DNA of 64,000 bases, taken from contig CAVXSD010000010.1 of NCBI GenBank assembly GCA_963764305.1, positions 186,001 through 250,000 of the forward strand, given 5' to 3'. Under the pieces are notes generated by a model. That model saw only the letters and a list, made by a program, of their open reading frames with translations, ran no database searches and was not told the DNA's origin. Positions within the stretch are counted from its first letter, which is position 1, and each line of letters opens with the position of its first letter. The translations under genes were made by a program, and so were the position numbers. Below are positions 1 through 7,392 of this stretch, one piece after another. The stretch comes from Bog-473 sp963764305. GTDB taxonomy: Bacteria; Actinomycetota; Acidimicrobiia; Acidimicrobiales; RAAP-2.

Positions 1-19
1 AGGCTGAGGCCCCGCCCGG

Positions 20-577
20 CTAGGCCTCTTCCTTGATGGTGACGCTCTCGATGACGACCCGCTCGGTCGGCGTCCCGGAGCGGCTGCCGACATTGTTGAT
101 CTTCTCGACGACATCGAGCCCCTTCACGACCTCGCCGAAGTGCGAGTAGAGCGGGGGGAGGCGCACGCCGTCGGGACCGCTGATGACGAAGAACTGGCTG
201 CCGTTGGTGTTCGGCCCGGCGTTGGCCATGGCCAGCGACCCGACCTGGTAGCGCCCCGCAGCCCCCAGCTCGTCGTCGAAGCGGTACCCGGGTCCGCCCG
301 AGCCCGACCCCGTGGGGTCGCCGCCCTGGAGCACGAAACCCGGGATGATGCGGTGGAACACGATCCCGTCGTAGTAGTGGTAGCGCGCCAGGAACACGAA
401 GCTGTTGACCGCCCTCGGCGCGGCGAGCGGGTCGAGGGCGATGACCATGGTGCCGTGCGACGTGACCATGGTCGCCACGTAGCGCTTGGCCGTGTCGATG
501 AGCATCGCCGGCTCTTCGTCGAAATTGCGCTGCTGCGGGCTCGAGCCGTCGGCGGCGGGTGCGGTGGGGGTGGCCAT
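20..577 (-). CDS. Cyclophilin-type peptidyl-prolyl cis-trans isomerase
   Basis: This enzyme catalyses cis-trans isomerisation of proline peptide bonds during protein folding. The 185-residue protein carries the cyclophilin core from about residue 30 to the end. The signature FHRIIPGF lies at 74-81 with active-site Arg76, followed by Gln84 and the NGSQFF strand at 125-130. No signal peptide or membrane segment is visible, so it is probably cytoplasmic. The ATG lies 15 bp after the stop of a second, membrane-anchored cyclophilin, so the two probably form one operon. The tryptophan typical of cyclosporin-binding cyclophilins seems absent from the LPPLYSHFG stretch. The family is clear; the substrates are unknown. 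Confidence 0.93.
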   Translation of the reverse strand: MATPTAPAADGSSPQQRNFDEEPAMLIDTAKRYVATMVTSHGTMVIALDPLAAPRAVNSFVFLARYHYYDGIVFHRIIPGFVLQGGDPTGSGSGGPGYRFDDELGAAGRYQVGSLAMANAGPNTNGSQFFVISGPDGVRLPPLYSHFGEVVKGLDVVEKINNVGSRSGTPTERVVIESVTIKEEA

Positions 578-592
578 GGTCTGCGCGTGTCC

Positions 593-1421
593 TTAGGTTT
601 CGTGGATGGTGACTGAGATGATGCGCTGCGTGACATCGGGCGGGACGCCCTGGGTGGAACCCTGCTGGTTGATGGTGTCGACCACGTTCATGCCCGAGGT
701 CACCGTCCCGAACAGAGCGTAGGTGTTGGGCAGGGACTCGCCCTGCGGCCCGGCGACGATGAAGAACTGGCTGCCGCCGGAGTTGGGCGAACCCGTGTTG
801 GCCATGGCCACCGACCCGAGCGGGTACTGGCCCGCGGGATTGGCCGCCTTGGGCGGGTTCTCGTCCGGGATCGTGTAGCCGGGTCCGCCCCCGCCCGTGC
901 CGGTCGGGTCACCCGTCTGGTCCATGAACTGGGGGATGACGCGATGGAAGACCACGCAGTGGTAATAGCCCTTGTTCGCCAGGAACACGAAATTGTTGAC
1001 CGTGGTGGGGGCCGTCTTGGCGTCGAGCGCGAGGTCGAATGTGCCGGCGGTCGTGACGACGGTGGCGGTGTACGTCTTGGAAGTGTCGATCGCCATGGCC
1101 GGGGCCGACGGGTACTTCTGCGTGTTGACCGTCGTCTTCGTGCTGGCCGGGCAGCCCGCCTTCACCGCCACCTCGTTCGCCTGGGCCTGCAGCTTGGCGT
1201 CGGCGCCCTTCCCGGCGGCCGTGGTGGTCGTCGTGCCCCCCTTGGACTGCGAGGCCGTTGTTGTTGTTCGAGACCAGGAAGACGATCCCGACGATCACCC
1301 CTGCGATGACCACCCCGATGATGGCGTTGCGGATCTGCTTGCGGCGTTTCTGCTGCTGGGCCTCGGCGGCCAGCCGCGCCTCCCTGGCCGCGCGCTGGCG
1401 GGCTCTCTTGTCGCTGGGCAC
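593..1421 (-). CDS. Membrane-anchored cyclophilin-type peptidyl-prolyl isomerase (frameshifted near 1262)
   Basis: Two overlapping reading frames together give one protein of about 275 residues. The N-terminal frame starts at GTG 1421 and reads a basic, helical stretch followed by one membrane segment (IIGVVIAGVIVGIVFLV) and an asparagine run. The C-terminal frame begins in a Thr/Ala/Lys-rich linker and carries the cyclophilin domain with FHRVIPQF, GDPTGTGGGGPGY and GGSQFF. The frame changes in an AAC repeat at about 1250-1266 by one base, which looks like an indel error. The expected topology is cytoplasmic N-terminus, one helix, extracytoplasmic isomerase domain. A TAGGGT box at 1430-1435 stands 8 bases before the GTG and supports that start. 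It is the first gene of the pair. Confidence 0.85.
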
Positions 1422-1429
1422 GGCCCGAG

Positions 1430-1435
1430 ACCCTA
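1430..1435 (-). promoter_or_regulatory. Candidate leaderless -10 box of the membrane-anchored cyclophilin gene
   Basis: On the minus strand TAGGGT stands 8 bases before the GTG at 1421 and no Shine-Dalgarno sequence lies between. This fits a -10 element whose transcript would begin at or next to the start codon. No clear -35 box is seen. Confidence 0.4.
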
Positions 1436-1545
1436 CCCAATCCTCGGGACGGCACTGGGTCGCCCGCCTGGCCGGGACGCCCGTCAGAGTCCGCCCGGGG
1501 CGGGAACAGAGGCTGCCGGCGGCGATCGGGCCGGTGCGCAGTCTG

Positions 1546-1551
1546 TAGCCT
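1546..1551 (+). promoter_or_regulatory. Candidate leaderless -10 box of lysC
   Basis: TAGCCT lies 7 bases before the lysC ATG at 1559, and no Shine-Dalgarno motif separates them. The arrangement matches TAnnnT leaderless promoters known in actinobacteria. Here it is inferred from sequence alone. Confidence 0.45.
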
Positions 1552-1558
1552 CGTCCGG

Positions 1559-2770
1559 ATGCCACTGGTCGTGCAGAAGTTCGGAGGCACCTCGGTCGGC
1601 GACGCCGATCGGATCCGTGCCGTGGCCGACCACATCGCACGCACGCGCCGGCAGGGCTCCGAGGTGGTGGCCGTGGTCAGCGCCATGGGCAAGACCACCG
1701 ACGACCTCATCCACCTGGCCAACTCGGTGAGCGCCACCCAGCCTCCCCGCGAGTACGACATGCTCGTCAGCACAGGGGAGCGGGTGTCCATGTCGCTGCT
1801 GGTCATGGCGCTGGCCGACCTCGGGGTGGATGCCGCGTCGTTCACCGGCAGCCAGGTGGGGATCATCACCGATGACGACCACACCAGGGCCAAGATCCGG
1901 GAGGTCAAAGGCGACCGCCTGCGGGAGGCGCTGATGGCGGGCAAGGTGCCGGTCGTGGCCGGGTTCCAGGGCGTCTCGGCGGCCCGCGAGATCACCACGC
2001 TCGGGCGTGGCGGGTCCGACGCCACGGCCGTGGCGCTCGCCGCCGTCCTGGGCGCGGACGCCTGCGAGATCTACACCGACGTCACCGGGGTGTTCACGGC
2101 GGACCCCCGGATCGTGCCCGAGGCGCACCGGATCAACCGGATTTCGTTCGAGGAGATGCTCGAGATGGCGGCCACGGGTGGGCGGGTCCTGATGCTGCGC
2201 GCCGTCGAGTTCGCTCGGAACCACAATGTGCCGCTGCACGTGCGGAGCAGCTTCACCTGGGAGCCGGGCACCTGGGTGGTGGAGGAGGATGCAGACATGG
2301 AAGAAGCCGTCGTCACCGCAGTGACCCACGACACCTCGGAGGCCAAGGTCACTGTCAGCGGGGTGCCGGACCGACCAGGCGTGGCGGCTCGCCTCTTCCG
2401 GGCGCTGGCCGACAAGTCGATCAACGTCGACATGATCGTGCAGAACACCTCCGCCCACGGCACCACTGACATCTCGTTCACCGTGCCCACTGCGGACCTC
2501 GCGGTCGCGGTGGAGACCTCTCAGGCCCATGCGGACGAGCTGGGCGCGTCTGGGGTGACGGCGGACGCCGACGTGGCCCGGGTCTCGCTCGTGGGGGTGG
2601 GCATGAAGTCGCACCCCGGCATCGCTGCCACCATGTTCGAGACGCTGGCCAACGAGGGCATCAACATCGACATGATCTCGACCTCGACCATCCGCACCTC
2701 GTGCATAGTGGCCGAGGGTGACGTCGAGCGCGCCGTCCGCACCCTGCACGCGGCCTTCGCCCTCGGCTGA
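1559..2770 (+). CDS. lysC: Aspartate kinase, alpha form
   Basis: Aspartokinase phosphorylates L-aspartate with ATP, the first step toward lysine, threonine, methionine and diaminopimelate. The 403-residue protein opens with the KFGGTS substrate/ATP motif at residues 7-12. It has STGERVS at about 71-77, the amino-acid kinase fold to about residue 245, then two ACT domains for feedback control. Its size and order match the actinobacterial alpha/beta type, as in Corynebacterium. An internal start at 2297 would yield the beta subunit. The SixA-like gene follows after 13 bp. The partner asd gene, often adjacent in actinobacteria, is 45 kb away here. No attenuator or lysine riboswitch is visible, because the ATG almost abuts the -10 box. 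Confidence 0.96.
   Translation: MPLVVQKFGGTSVGDADRIRAVADHIARTRRQGSEVVAVVSAMGKTTDDLIHLANSVSATQPPREYDMLVSTGERVSMSLLVMALADLGVDAASFTGSQVGIITDDDHTRAKIREVKGDRLREALMAGKVPVVAGFQGVSAAREITTLGRGGSDATAVALAAVLGADACEIYTDVTGVFTADPRIVPEAHRINRISFEEMLEMAATGGRVLMLRAVEFARNHNVPLHVRSSFTWEPGTWVVEEDADMEEAVVTAVTHDTSEAKVTVSGVPDRPGVAARLFRALADKSINVDMIVQNTSAHGTTDISFTVPTADLAVAVETSQAHADELGASGVTADADVARVSLVGVGMKSHPGIAATMFETLANEGINIDMISTSTIRTSCIVAEGDVERAVRTLHAAFALG
2297..2770 (+). CDS. lysC: Aspartate kinase beta subunit from an internal, in-frame start
   Basis: The ATG at codon 247 of lysC (residues MEEAVVTAV) is preceded by a near-perfect Shine-Dalgarno sequence GGAGGAGG at 2281-2288, with 8 bases of spacing. Translation from it gives a 157-residue protein made of only the two ACT regulatory domains. 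Corynebacterium glutamicum and Bacillus subtilis aspartokinases are alpha2-beta2 enzymes whose beta chain starts at an equivalent internal codon. The corynebacterial beta chain likewise begins with Met-Glu-Glu-Ala-Val. The ribosome binding site is seen; use of the start is inferred from those homologues. Confidence 0.75.
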   Translation: MEEAVVTAVTHDTSEAKVTVSGVPDRPGVAARLFRALADKSINVDMIVQNTSAHGTTDISFTVPTADLAVAVETSQAHADELGASGVTADADVARVSLVGVGMKSHPGIAATMFETLANEGINIDMISTSTIRTSCIVAEGDVERAVRTLHAAFALG

Positions 2771-2783
2771 TGGCAACGGATTG

Positions 2784-3350
2784 ATGACGACCCGGGCACA
2801 GCCGTCCCGCATCCTCTGGCTCCTGCGCCACGCCAAGACGGTGACCGACCCGCCACCGGACGGCACGGACTTCGACCGCGTCCTGGCCCCGCGGGGCCGG
2901 CGTGACGCCACCGCCCTCGGCCGCCTGTTCGCCGGGCACGGCGAAGGGCTGGGACCCGCCCTGAAGGGCGTCCCCCGGCCGCAGGTCGCGCTGGTCTCAC
3001 CCGCCGCCCGCACGGCGGCGACGGCGGAGCTCGTCCTGGCCGGCATGGCCGATCCCCCGCAGTGCCGTTTCGACGACGCGCTCTACGGTGCCGACCCCGA
3101 GGAGGTGCTGGCCTTCGTGCGCGCTCTGCCCGATGGCATCGCTGCCGCCATGGTGGTGGGCCACAACCCCACGGCGCACTCCCTCTCGCAGGGCCTGCTG
3201 TCCGCCCGCGACAAGAAGGGCCCCTCGGCCGCGCTGCGGCACGGATTCCCCACCTGTGCACTCGGCGTCTACGCCTTCCACTTCGAGCACTGGGCCGACG
3301 TGGCGTCCGGGACGGCCAAGCTGGTGGCCCTGCTGGGGCCGCCCTACTAG
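2784..3350 (+). CDS. SixA-like histidine phosphatase
   Basis: A 188-residue member of the histidine phosphatase superfamily. The catalytic RHG-type motif reads LLRHAK near residue 15, and the second conserved histidine sits in VVGHNP near residue 130. In SixA relatives this small single-domain fold removes phosphate from phosphohistidine or other phosphomonoesters. The substrate cannot be told from sequence. The ATG at 2784 was chosen because the upstream frame runs into lysC and LLRHAK normally lies close to the N-terminus. It follows lysC by 13 bp and is probably co-transcribed, although no metabolic link is evident. The stop codon sits inside the first unit of a degenerate 15-bp repeat. 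Confidence 0.85.
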   Translation: MTTRAQPSRILWLLRHAKTVTDPPPDGTDFDRVLAPRGRRDATALGRLFAGHGEGLGPALKGVPRPQVALVSPAARTAATAELVLAGMADPPQCRFDDALYGADPEEVLAFVRALPDGIAAAMVVGHNPTAHSLSQGLLSARDKKGPSAALRHGFPTCALGVYAFHFEHWADVASGTAKLVALLGPPY

Positions 3351-3405
3351 TGCCGCGCGAATCAGCGCCGAGCCAACCAGTGCCGTGCCAACCAGCGTTT
3401 GCGAC
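3346..3405. repeat. Degenerate 15-bp tandem repeat, four units
   Basis: Four consecutive 15-base units resembling accagtgccgtgcca start at 3346, 3361, 3376 and 3391. They lie between the convergent SixA-like and GNAT genes, and the first unit includes the SixA-like stop codon. The rest of the gap to 3484 shows no recognisable element. Confidence 0.6.
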
Positions 3406-3484
3406 GATCTGCCCGGCACGTCGCGACACGACCGGCAGGTATCAAGTACGGGGCAGGGTGTGGACCCCATCACCCTGAAGGCCG

Positions 3485-4027
3485 TCAGGCTCGCTGGTCC
3501 AGACCGATGCTGATCTCCTTGCGCATGCAGACTCGATTCGCTGGGTCGAGTCCCGTTTGAGCTTCATGCTTTCGGATAGCCCGAAGCGCGGATCCAAGTT
3601 GCTCCTCAGGTACTTCAACAAATCCGAGATGCTCGTACAACGGGTAGTTCCAGGGAACTTCGATGAAGGTAGTGAGCGTAATGGCAGGACATCCGCTTTC
3701 AATCGCCCACGACTGCACCGTGTCGAGTAGATCCCTCCCGACCCCGCGCCCCTGGTAGTCCGGGAGGACGCTGATTTGTTCAATGTGAGCATTTCCACCC
3801 ACGACATCGATGACGACGTAGCCAATCGGCCAATCGGTTTCATCGACGGCAACCCAACTGCGCCCACCAAGTGCATAGGCATCCAGCACCTCCACCGACA
3901 TGGGTTCGGCGTCGGCTATCGCTTCCATTCCAATCGACCGGAACGCATCTCCGGCCAATGTCTCGATCTCTCTCAAGATCGGACTCTCTGCCGGGAGGGA
4001 GCGACGGACACGGACCATCTTCCCCAT
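3485..4027 (-). CDS. GNAT-family N-acetyltransferase
   Basis: A 180-residue acetyltransferase of the Gcn5-related family, which moves an acetyl group from acetyl-CoA to an amine. Strand 4 and motif A read HIEQISVLPDYQGRGVGRDL (residues about 79-98), giving the Q/RxxGxG/A pyrophosphate loop. The C-terminal NYPLYEHLGF is the usual motif B with a tyrosine. The acceptor substrate is unknown. The start could be the ATG at 4027 or the in-frame ATG at 4018. Base composition is visibly less GC-rich than the flanking housekeeping genes, suggesting an accessory or transferred gene. It faces the lysC operon tail-to-tail. Confidence 0.85.
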   Translation of the reverse strand: MGKMVRVRRSLPAESPILREIETLAGDAFRSIGMEAIADAEPMSVEVLDAYALGGRSWVAVDETDWPIGYVVIDVVGGNAHIEQISVLPDYQGRGVGRDLLDTVQSWAIESGCPAITLTTFIEVPWNYPLYEHLGFVEVPEEQLGSALRAIRKHEAQTGLDPANRVCMRKEISIGLDQRA

Positions 4028-4057
4028 ATTCTGCCGCGCCGATGGACCGGCTCGGCA

Positions 4058-4131
4058 GCGACCTCGCCGGCGACCTCTGCCCGGCGACCTCTACCCGGCG
4101 ACCTCTGCCCGGCGACCTCTGCCCGGCGACG
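4058..4131. repeat. 14-bp tandem repeat, about five units
   Basis: Units resembling gcgacctctgcccg begin at 4070, 4084, 4098, 4112 and 4126 (the last truncated), with a shortened copy at 4058. The 14-base period is not a multiple of three, which argues against a coding repeat. The array lies between the GNAT start and the DUF2510 gene. Confidence 0.85.
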
Positions 4132-4138
4132 CTAGGGT

Positions 4139-4486
4139 GTGGACACGTACTACGGAGTCCACGGTTCTTGGATCGCCCTGCTGGTCTTTTTTGGCCTCGT
4201 CGCGATGCGGGTGCTCTCGCAGCGACGCCGCCGGGGTCACCATCCGAGCTCACCTCCCGCGAGCCCGTTCACCGACCGCACTTCTTCAAGTGAAGAATCT
4301 GATGCCGCACGCGCACCGTCCGGCAAAATCACATTCACGGGGATTCCTCCCAGTTGGTTGACGGACCCCTCGGGCCGACATGAGAAACGGTACTGGTCCG
4401 GGTCTGAATGGACGGAGCACGTTTCAGACGGTGGTGTCCCCGGCACCGACCCACCTCCAGGCGACACCGGTCGCCACGCGTCCTAA
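4139..4486 (+). CDS. Small single-pass membrane protein with a C-terminal DUF2510 domain
   Basis: A 115-residue protein with one membrane helix near the N-terminus (WIALLVFFGLVAMRVL, about 11-26), a basic RRRR stretch and a Ser/Pro-rich linker. Near residues 68-95 it has a DUF2510 domain, recognisable from PPSWLTDPSGRHEKRYW and WTEH. DUF2510 is a short actinobacterial domain of unknown function, often found in membrane proteins. The frame opens with GTG at 4139 directly after a TAGGGT sequence, too close for an ordinary promoter, so the true start is uncertain. GC content is lower than in the surrounding genes. No function can be assigned. Confidence 0.7.
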   Translation: MDTYYGVHGSWIALLVFFGLVAMRVLSQRRRRGHHPSSPPASPFTDRTSSSEESDAARAPSGKITFTGIPPSWLTDPSGRHEKRYWSGSEWTEHVSDGGVPGTDPPPGDTGRHAS

Positions 4487-5054
4487 TAGTGAAGAGGGCC
4501 CGGGGGCGTGAAGAGCCAGGACTCCAATAACCAGGACTCCAATAACCAGGACATCGCTGAGACGACAACACTTCTTGCGCCCCAACCCGGTTAGGGGACA
4601 ACAATGGTTCGGTGGTGACGGGGACTGCCGACTACCGACCTTCACACCCGAGGGTTGAATGCATCTCCACATCCCAGTCCTCGACCCCAAGGGTCCGAAA
4701 CTGTCTCCTGATGGAGTCGTCTCGCGACGTCAACCAACTGCGTCGACGTGGTCGCTCTGAGGATCTGATCGACGACCCGTCTCGTTGTTGTTCGGTTGTT
4801 GTGATTCGTGTCGCTTCCGCAGCACGGTGGCGCTGGCGCAACGTTGCAGGTGCACGGTGGTCGCACCCCGGCATCCGATGATGGGCTAGTCCTACGCTGC
4901 GTTCGGCGAAGGGCGCGAGGTCATTGACCTCGGTCCGATTGCCGACATCGTGAGGCGGGAGGTGGTCGGTGCTCATCGTTGCCGTGATTTGTCGTAAAGG
5001 CAGTATTGCTGTAACCAGTGCAATCGAGCGAAGGAGCAGAACAATGAGAACAGA
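4487..5054. other. Intergenic stretch without a supported gene
   Basis: About 570 bases of comparatively low GC content. It holds the 15-bp repeat near 4516 and, at its end, a GGAG ribosome-binding sequence near 5034. Several open frames exist on both strands, but none shows a recognisable domain, a signal peptide or a plausible start, and their composition is erratic. No tRNA, terminator or insertion-sequence end was recognised. Confidence 0.5.
4516..4552. repeat. 15-bp tandem repeat, two and a half units
   Basis: The unit ccaggactccaataa occurs exactly at 4516-4530 and 4531-4545, and its first seven bases recur at 4546. It lies in the non-coding stretch after the DUF2510 gene. Confidence 0.85.
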
Positions 5055-7070
5055 ATGCCCTCCCACCTGAAGATGCGCGCCCGTCTGCTCCTCACCGCCG
5101 CCACGGCTGCGCTCATCGTGGTGGCGATGCCCGGCTCGCTGGTGCTGGCCGGCGTGAGTGCGGCCCAGGCCGGGGCGGCCCCGTCATCGACCGCGTCTGG
5201 ACCCCTGGCGGTGACCGCATCTGATTGGACGACCTTCGATCACGACTCCCTGCGCTCGGGGGTCGATCCGTCGGGCAACTCCTTCTCGCCGGCCACTCCG
5301 GCTTGGAACTCACCTACCCTCGACGGCCAGCTTTATGGCCAGCCACTGGTCTCCGCGGGAACGGTCTTTGCCGCCACTGAGAACGACACGGTCTACGCCC
5401 TGGCCGCCGACAGCGGCGCGATCCTGTGGTCGCATCATCTGGCCGCCCCGGTAGAGGCCGCCAACCTGCCCTGCGGCGACATCTCTCCAACCGTCGGCAT
5501 CACCTCGACCCCGATCATCGACGCCTCCCGCTCGGAGATCTTCGTGGTGGCGGACGAGGCGTCCTCGCCCATCGCCGCACATCACCTCATCGGGCTCAAC
5601 CTCCACACCGGCGCCGTCCTCCTCGACGAGGTGATAGACCCGCCGGGCACCGATCCGGCTGCCCAGCTCCAGCGGGCGTCTTTGGCCCTGGACGAAGGAA
5701 GTGTCATCGCCGGCTTCGGCGGTAACGCCGGCGATTGCAGCGACTACCACGGATTGGTGGTCTCGGCTCCCGAGGACGGCTCGACGCCGACGACGTATGT
5801 GGTCGCCGACCTGCCCGGCGACAGCCAAGGCGCCGTGTGGATGGGTGGGGCGGCGCCCACCGTCGACGCACAGGGCAACGTCTGGGTGACCACCGGAAAC
5901 AGCGAGTTCCACAGTTCGAGCGATACCTACGACGAGAGTGATGGAGTCCTCGAGATCAGCCCGGCCATGAAACTGGTTCAAGCCTTCACCCCCCAGGCCT
6001 GGTACGCCGACAACGCAAGCGACCTCGATCTCGGTTCGACTGCACCGGCGCTGCTACCCAACGGCCTGGCGTTCGAGGTGGGTAAGTCGCGGACGGCGTA
6101 CGTTCTCGCCCAGTCGCATCTGGGAGGTGTCAACGGCCAGGTGGCGCTCACCAACTCCTTCTGCTTCGCCGACGGTGGCTCCGCCGACCTTGACGGCACC
6201 CTCTTCGTCCCCTGTAGCGGAGGTATCGAAGCGGTCACTCCTACGTCAAGTCCCCCCAGTGCGCTGTGGTCGACTTCCAGTGGGGCGCACGGCTCCCCGA
6301 TTGTCGCCGGTGGCCTGGTGTGGTCGATCGGCAATGGCAACCTCTACGCGTTGGACCCCGCAAACGGCACCGCGGTCCAGCAGTTCGCTATCGGACCTTC
6401 GGCGTCGTCATTTCCTTCGCCCTCGGCAGCCGACGGGCTTATCCTGGCACCGTCCTCCACCCAGATCCATGCCTTCGAGGGCCCGGCCGGCCCGCCGCCG
6501 CCACCCACAAGTGTGCTGATTCCCGCCACCGGTGCGACGCTGTCGGGCACAGCCACCTTGGACGCCTCCGCCTCGAACGCCACCAGCGTCGAGTTCCGGC
6601 TGTTCGGCGGTACGTACGGCTTTGCGGCCCCGGTGCTGTGCACAGCCACACCGACCATCTACGGATGGTTGTGCGCCTGGAACTCCACGACGGTACCCAA
6701 CGGCTCCTATGTCCTCGTGTCTGAGGCCTTCAACGCATCTGGGGGCGCATTCAGCCCGGGCGTGAACATCACCGTTAAGAACCCGCCCACCACGGGCGTC
6801 CTCATCCCCTCGAGTGGTGCGACGCTGTCGGGCACAGCCACCTTGGACGCCTCCGCCTCGAACGCCACCAGCGTCGAGTTCCGCCTGTTCGGCGGTACGT
6901 ACGGCTTTGCGGCCCCGGTGCTGTGCACAGCCACACCGACCATCTACGGATGGTTGTGCGCCTGGAACTCCACGACGGTACCCAACGGCTCCTATGTCCT
7001 CGTGTCGGAGGCCTTCAACTCAGGCGGAAACGCCTTCAGTTCGGGGGTCAGCGTCACGGTCAATAATTGA
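5055..7070 (+). CDS. Secreted PQQ/quinoprotein-like beta-propeller with two tandem Ig-like modules
   Basis: A 671-residue exported protein. The N-terminus has basic residues, a long hydrophobic stretch and AQA before the likely cleavage site near residue 40, a Sec-type signal peptide. Residues about 55-470 form a BamB/quinoprotein-like propeller with repeated blade motifs such as GTVFAATENDTVYALAADSG and NLYALDPANG. No catalytic or PQQ-binding residues can be assigned. Two nearly identical 95-residue Ig-like modules follow, each starting VLIP and containing FRLFGGTYGFAAPV. It probably acts outside the cell in binding or adhesion. A well-placed GGAG (about 5034) precedes an ATG at 5044 in another frame that stops after eight codons, so the true start may be upstream with an indel near 5050. 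Confidence 0.75.
   Translation: MPSHLKMRARLLLTAATAALIVVAMPGSLVLAGVSAAQAGAAPSSTASGPLAVTASDWTTFDHDSLRSGVDPSGNSFSPATPAWNSPTLDGQLYGQPLVSAGTVFAATENDTVYALAADSGAILWSHHLAAPVEAANLPCGDISPTVGITSTPIIDASRSEIFVVADEASSPIAAHHLIGLNLHTGAVLLDEVIDPPGTDPAAQLQRASLALDEGSVIAGFGGNAGDCSDYHGLVVSAPEDGSTPTTYVVADLPGDSQGAVWMGGAAPTVDAQGNVWVTTGNSEFHSSSDTYDESDGVLEISPAMKLVQAFTPQAWYADNASDLDLGSTAPALLPNGLAFEVGKSRTAYVLAQSHLGGVNGQVALTNSFCFADGGSADLDGTLFVPCSGGIEAVTPTSSPPSALWSTSSGAHGSPIVAGGLVWSIGNGNLYALDPANGTAVQQFAIGPSASSFPSPSAADGLILAPSSTQIHAFEGPAGPPPPPTSVLIPATGATLSGTATLDASASNATSVEFRLFGGTYGFAAPVLCTATPTIYGWLCAWNSTTVPNGSYVLVSEAFNASGGAFSPGVNITVKNPPTTGVLIPSSGATLSGTATLDASASNATSVEFRLFGGTYGFAAPVLCTATPTIYGWLCAWNSTTVPNGSYVLVSEAFNSGGNAFSSGVSVTVNN
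6531..7022 (+). repeat. Long direct repeat, 285-bp period, inside the propeller gene
   Basis: The segment from 6531 to about 6737 recurs from 6816 to about 7022 with only a few mismatches, for example ggctgttc against gcctgttc. Each copy encodes one Ig-like module of 95 residues. Near identity at the DNA level, including third codon positions, points to a recent in-frame duplication or to gene conversion. Confidence 0.9.
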
Positions 7071-7392
7071 CCGCACCCTCCTCTCAGCACCACTCCGGAG
7101 ATGACTCGGCCCGCGCCGTCGCTGAATACAGCGCCTGAGTCCGGTGTTGCGGTCATCCCGCCACCCGTCGGGACCCGTGTCGGCTCATGGGGTTCATCTG
7201 ATCCGCTTGCAATGGGTCACGCGTCCGGGACTTTCGATATCTCGGAAACGATGAGGCCGCAGGGTCGGTATCCGAGGTCACTGCGAGCGCGGCTCGATTG
7301 ATGCTGCAAACCCCTTGGTCGCTCGCGTCGCCGTACACCGCCTCATCGGTCTCGCGAGACTGACGGGGCGAGAAGTACAAGATGCGTCCGGC
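7071..7392. other. Intergenic stretch without a supported gene
   Basis: About 320 bases between the convergent propeller and thiolase genes. Short frames are present, but none has homology that can be recognised by eye or a convincing start. No clear terminator hairpin with a T-run was found. Confidence 0.45.

Noticed and set aside
1422..1558. Lysine riboswitch or attenuator upstream of lysC
   Set aside because: The likely transcript starts at the ATG, the gap is short, and no conserved lysine-riboswitch core was recognisable.
3346..3405. Pentapeptide-repeat protein, since the 15-bp repeat reads as five-residue repeats in some frames
   Set aside because: The frames have no sensible start, the same property is absent from the 14-bp arrays, and the repeat lies between convergent genes. 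The same objection applies to the QADGG and SACPP readings of the array at 10449.
4612..5066. Degenerate transposase or other gene in the low-GC gap
   Set aside because: Frames on both strands lack recognisable motifs, and no inverted ends or target duplications were found.
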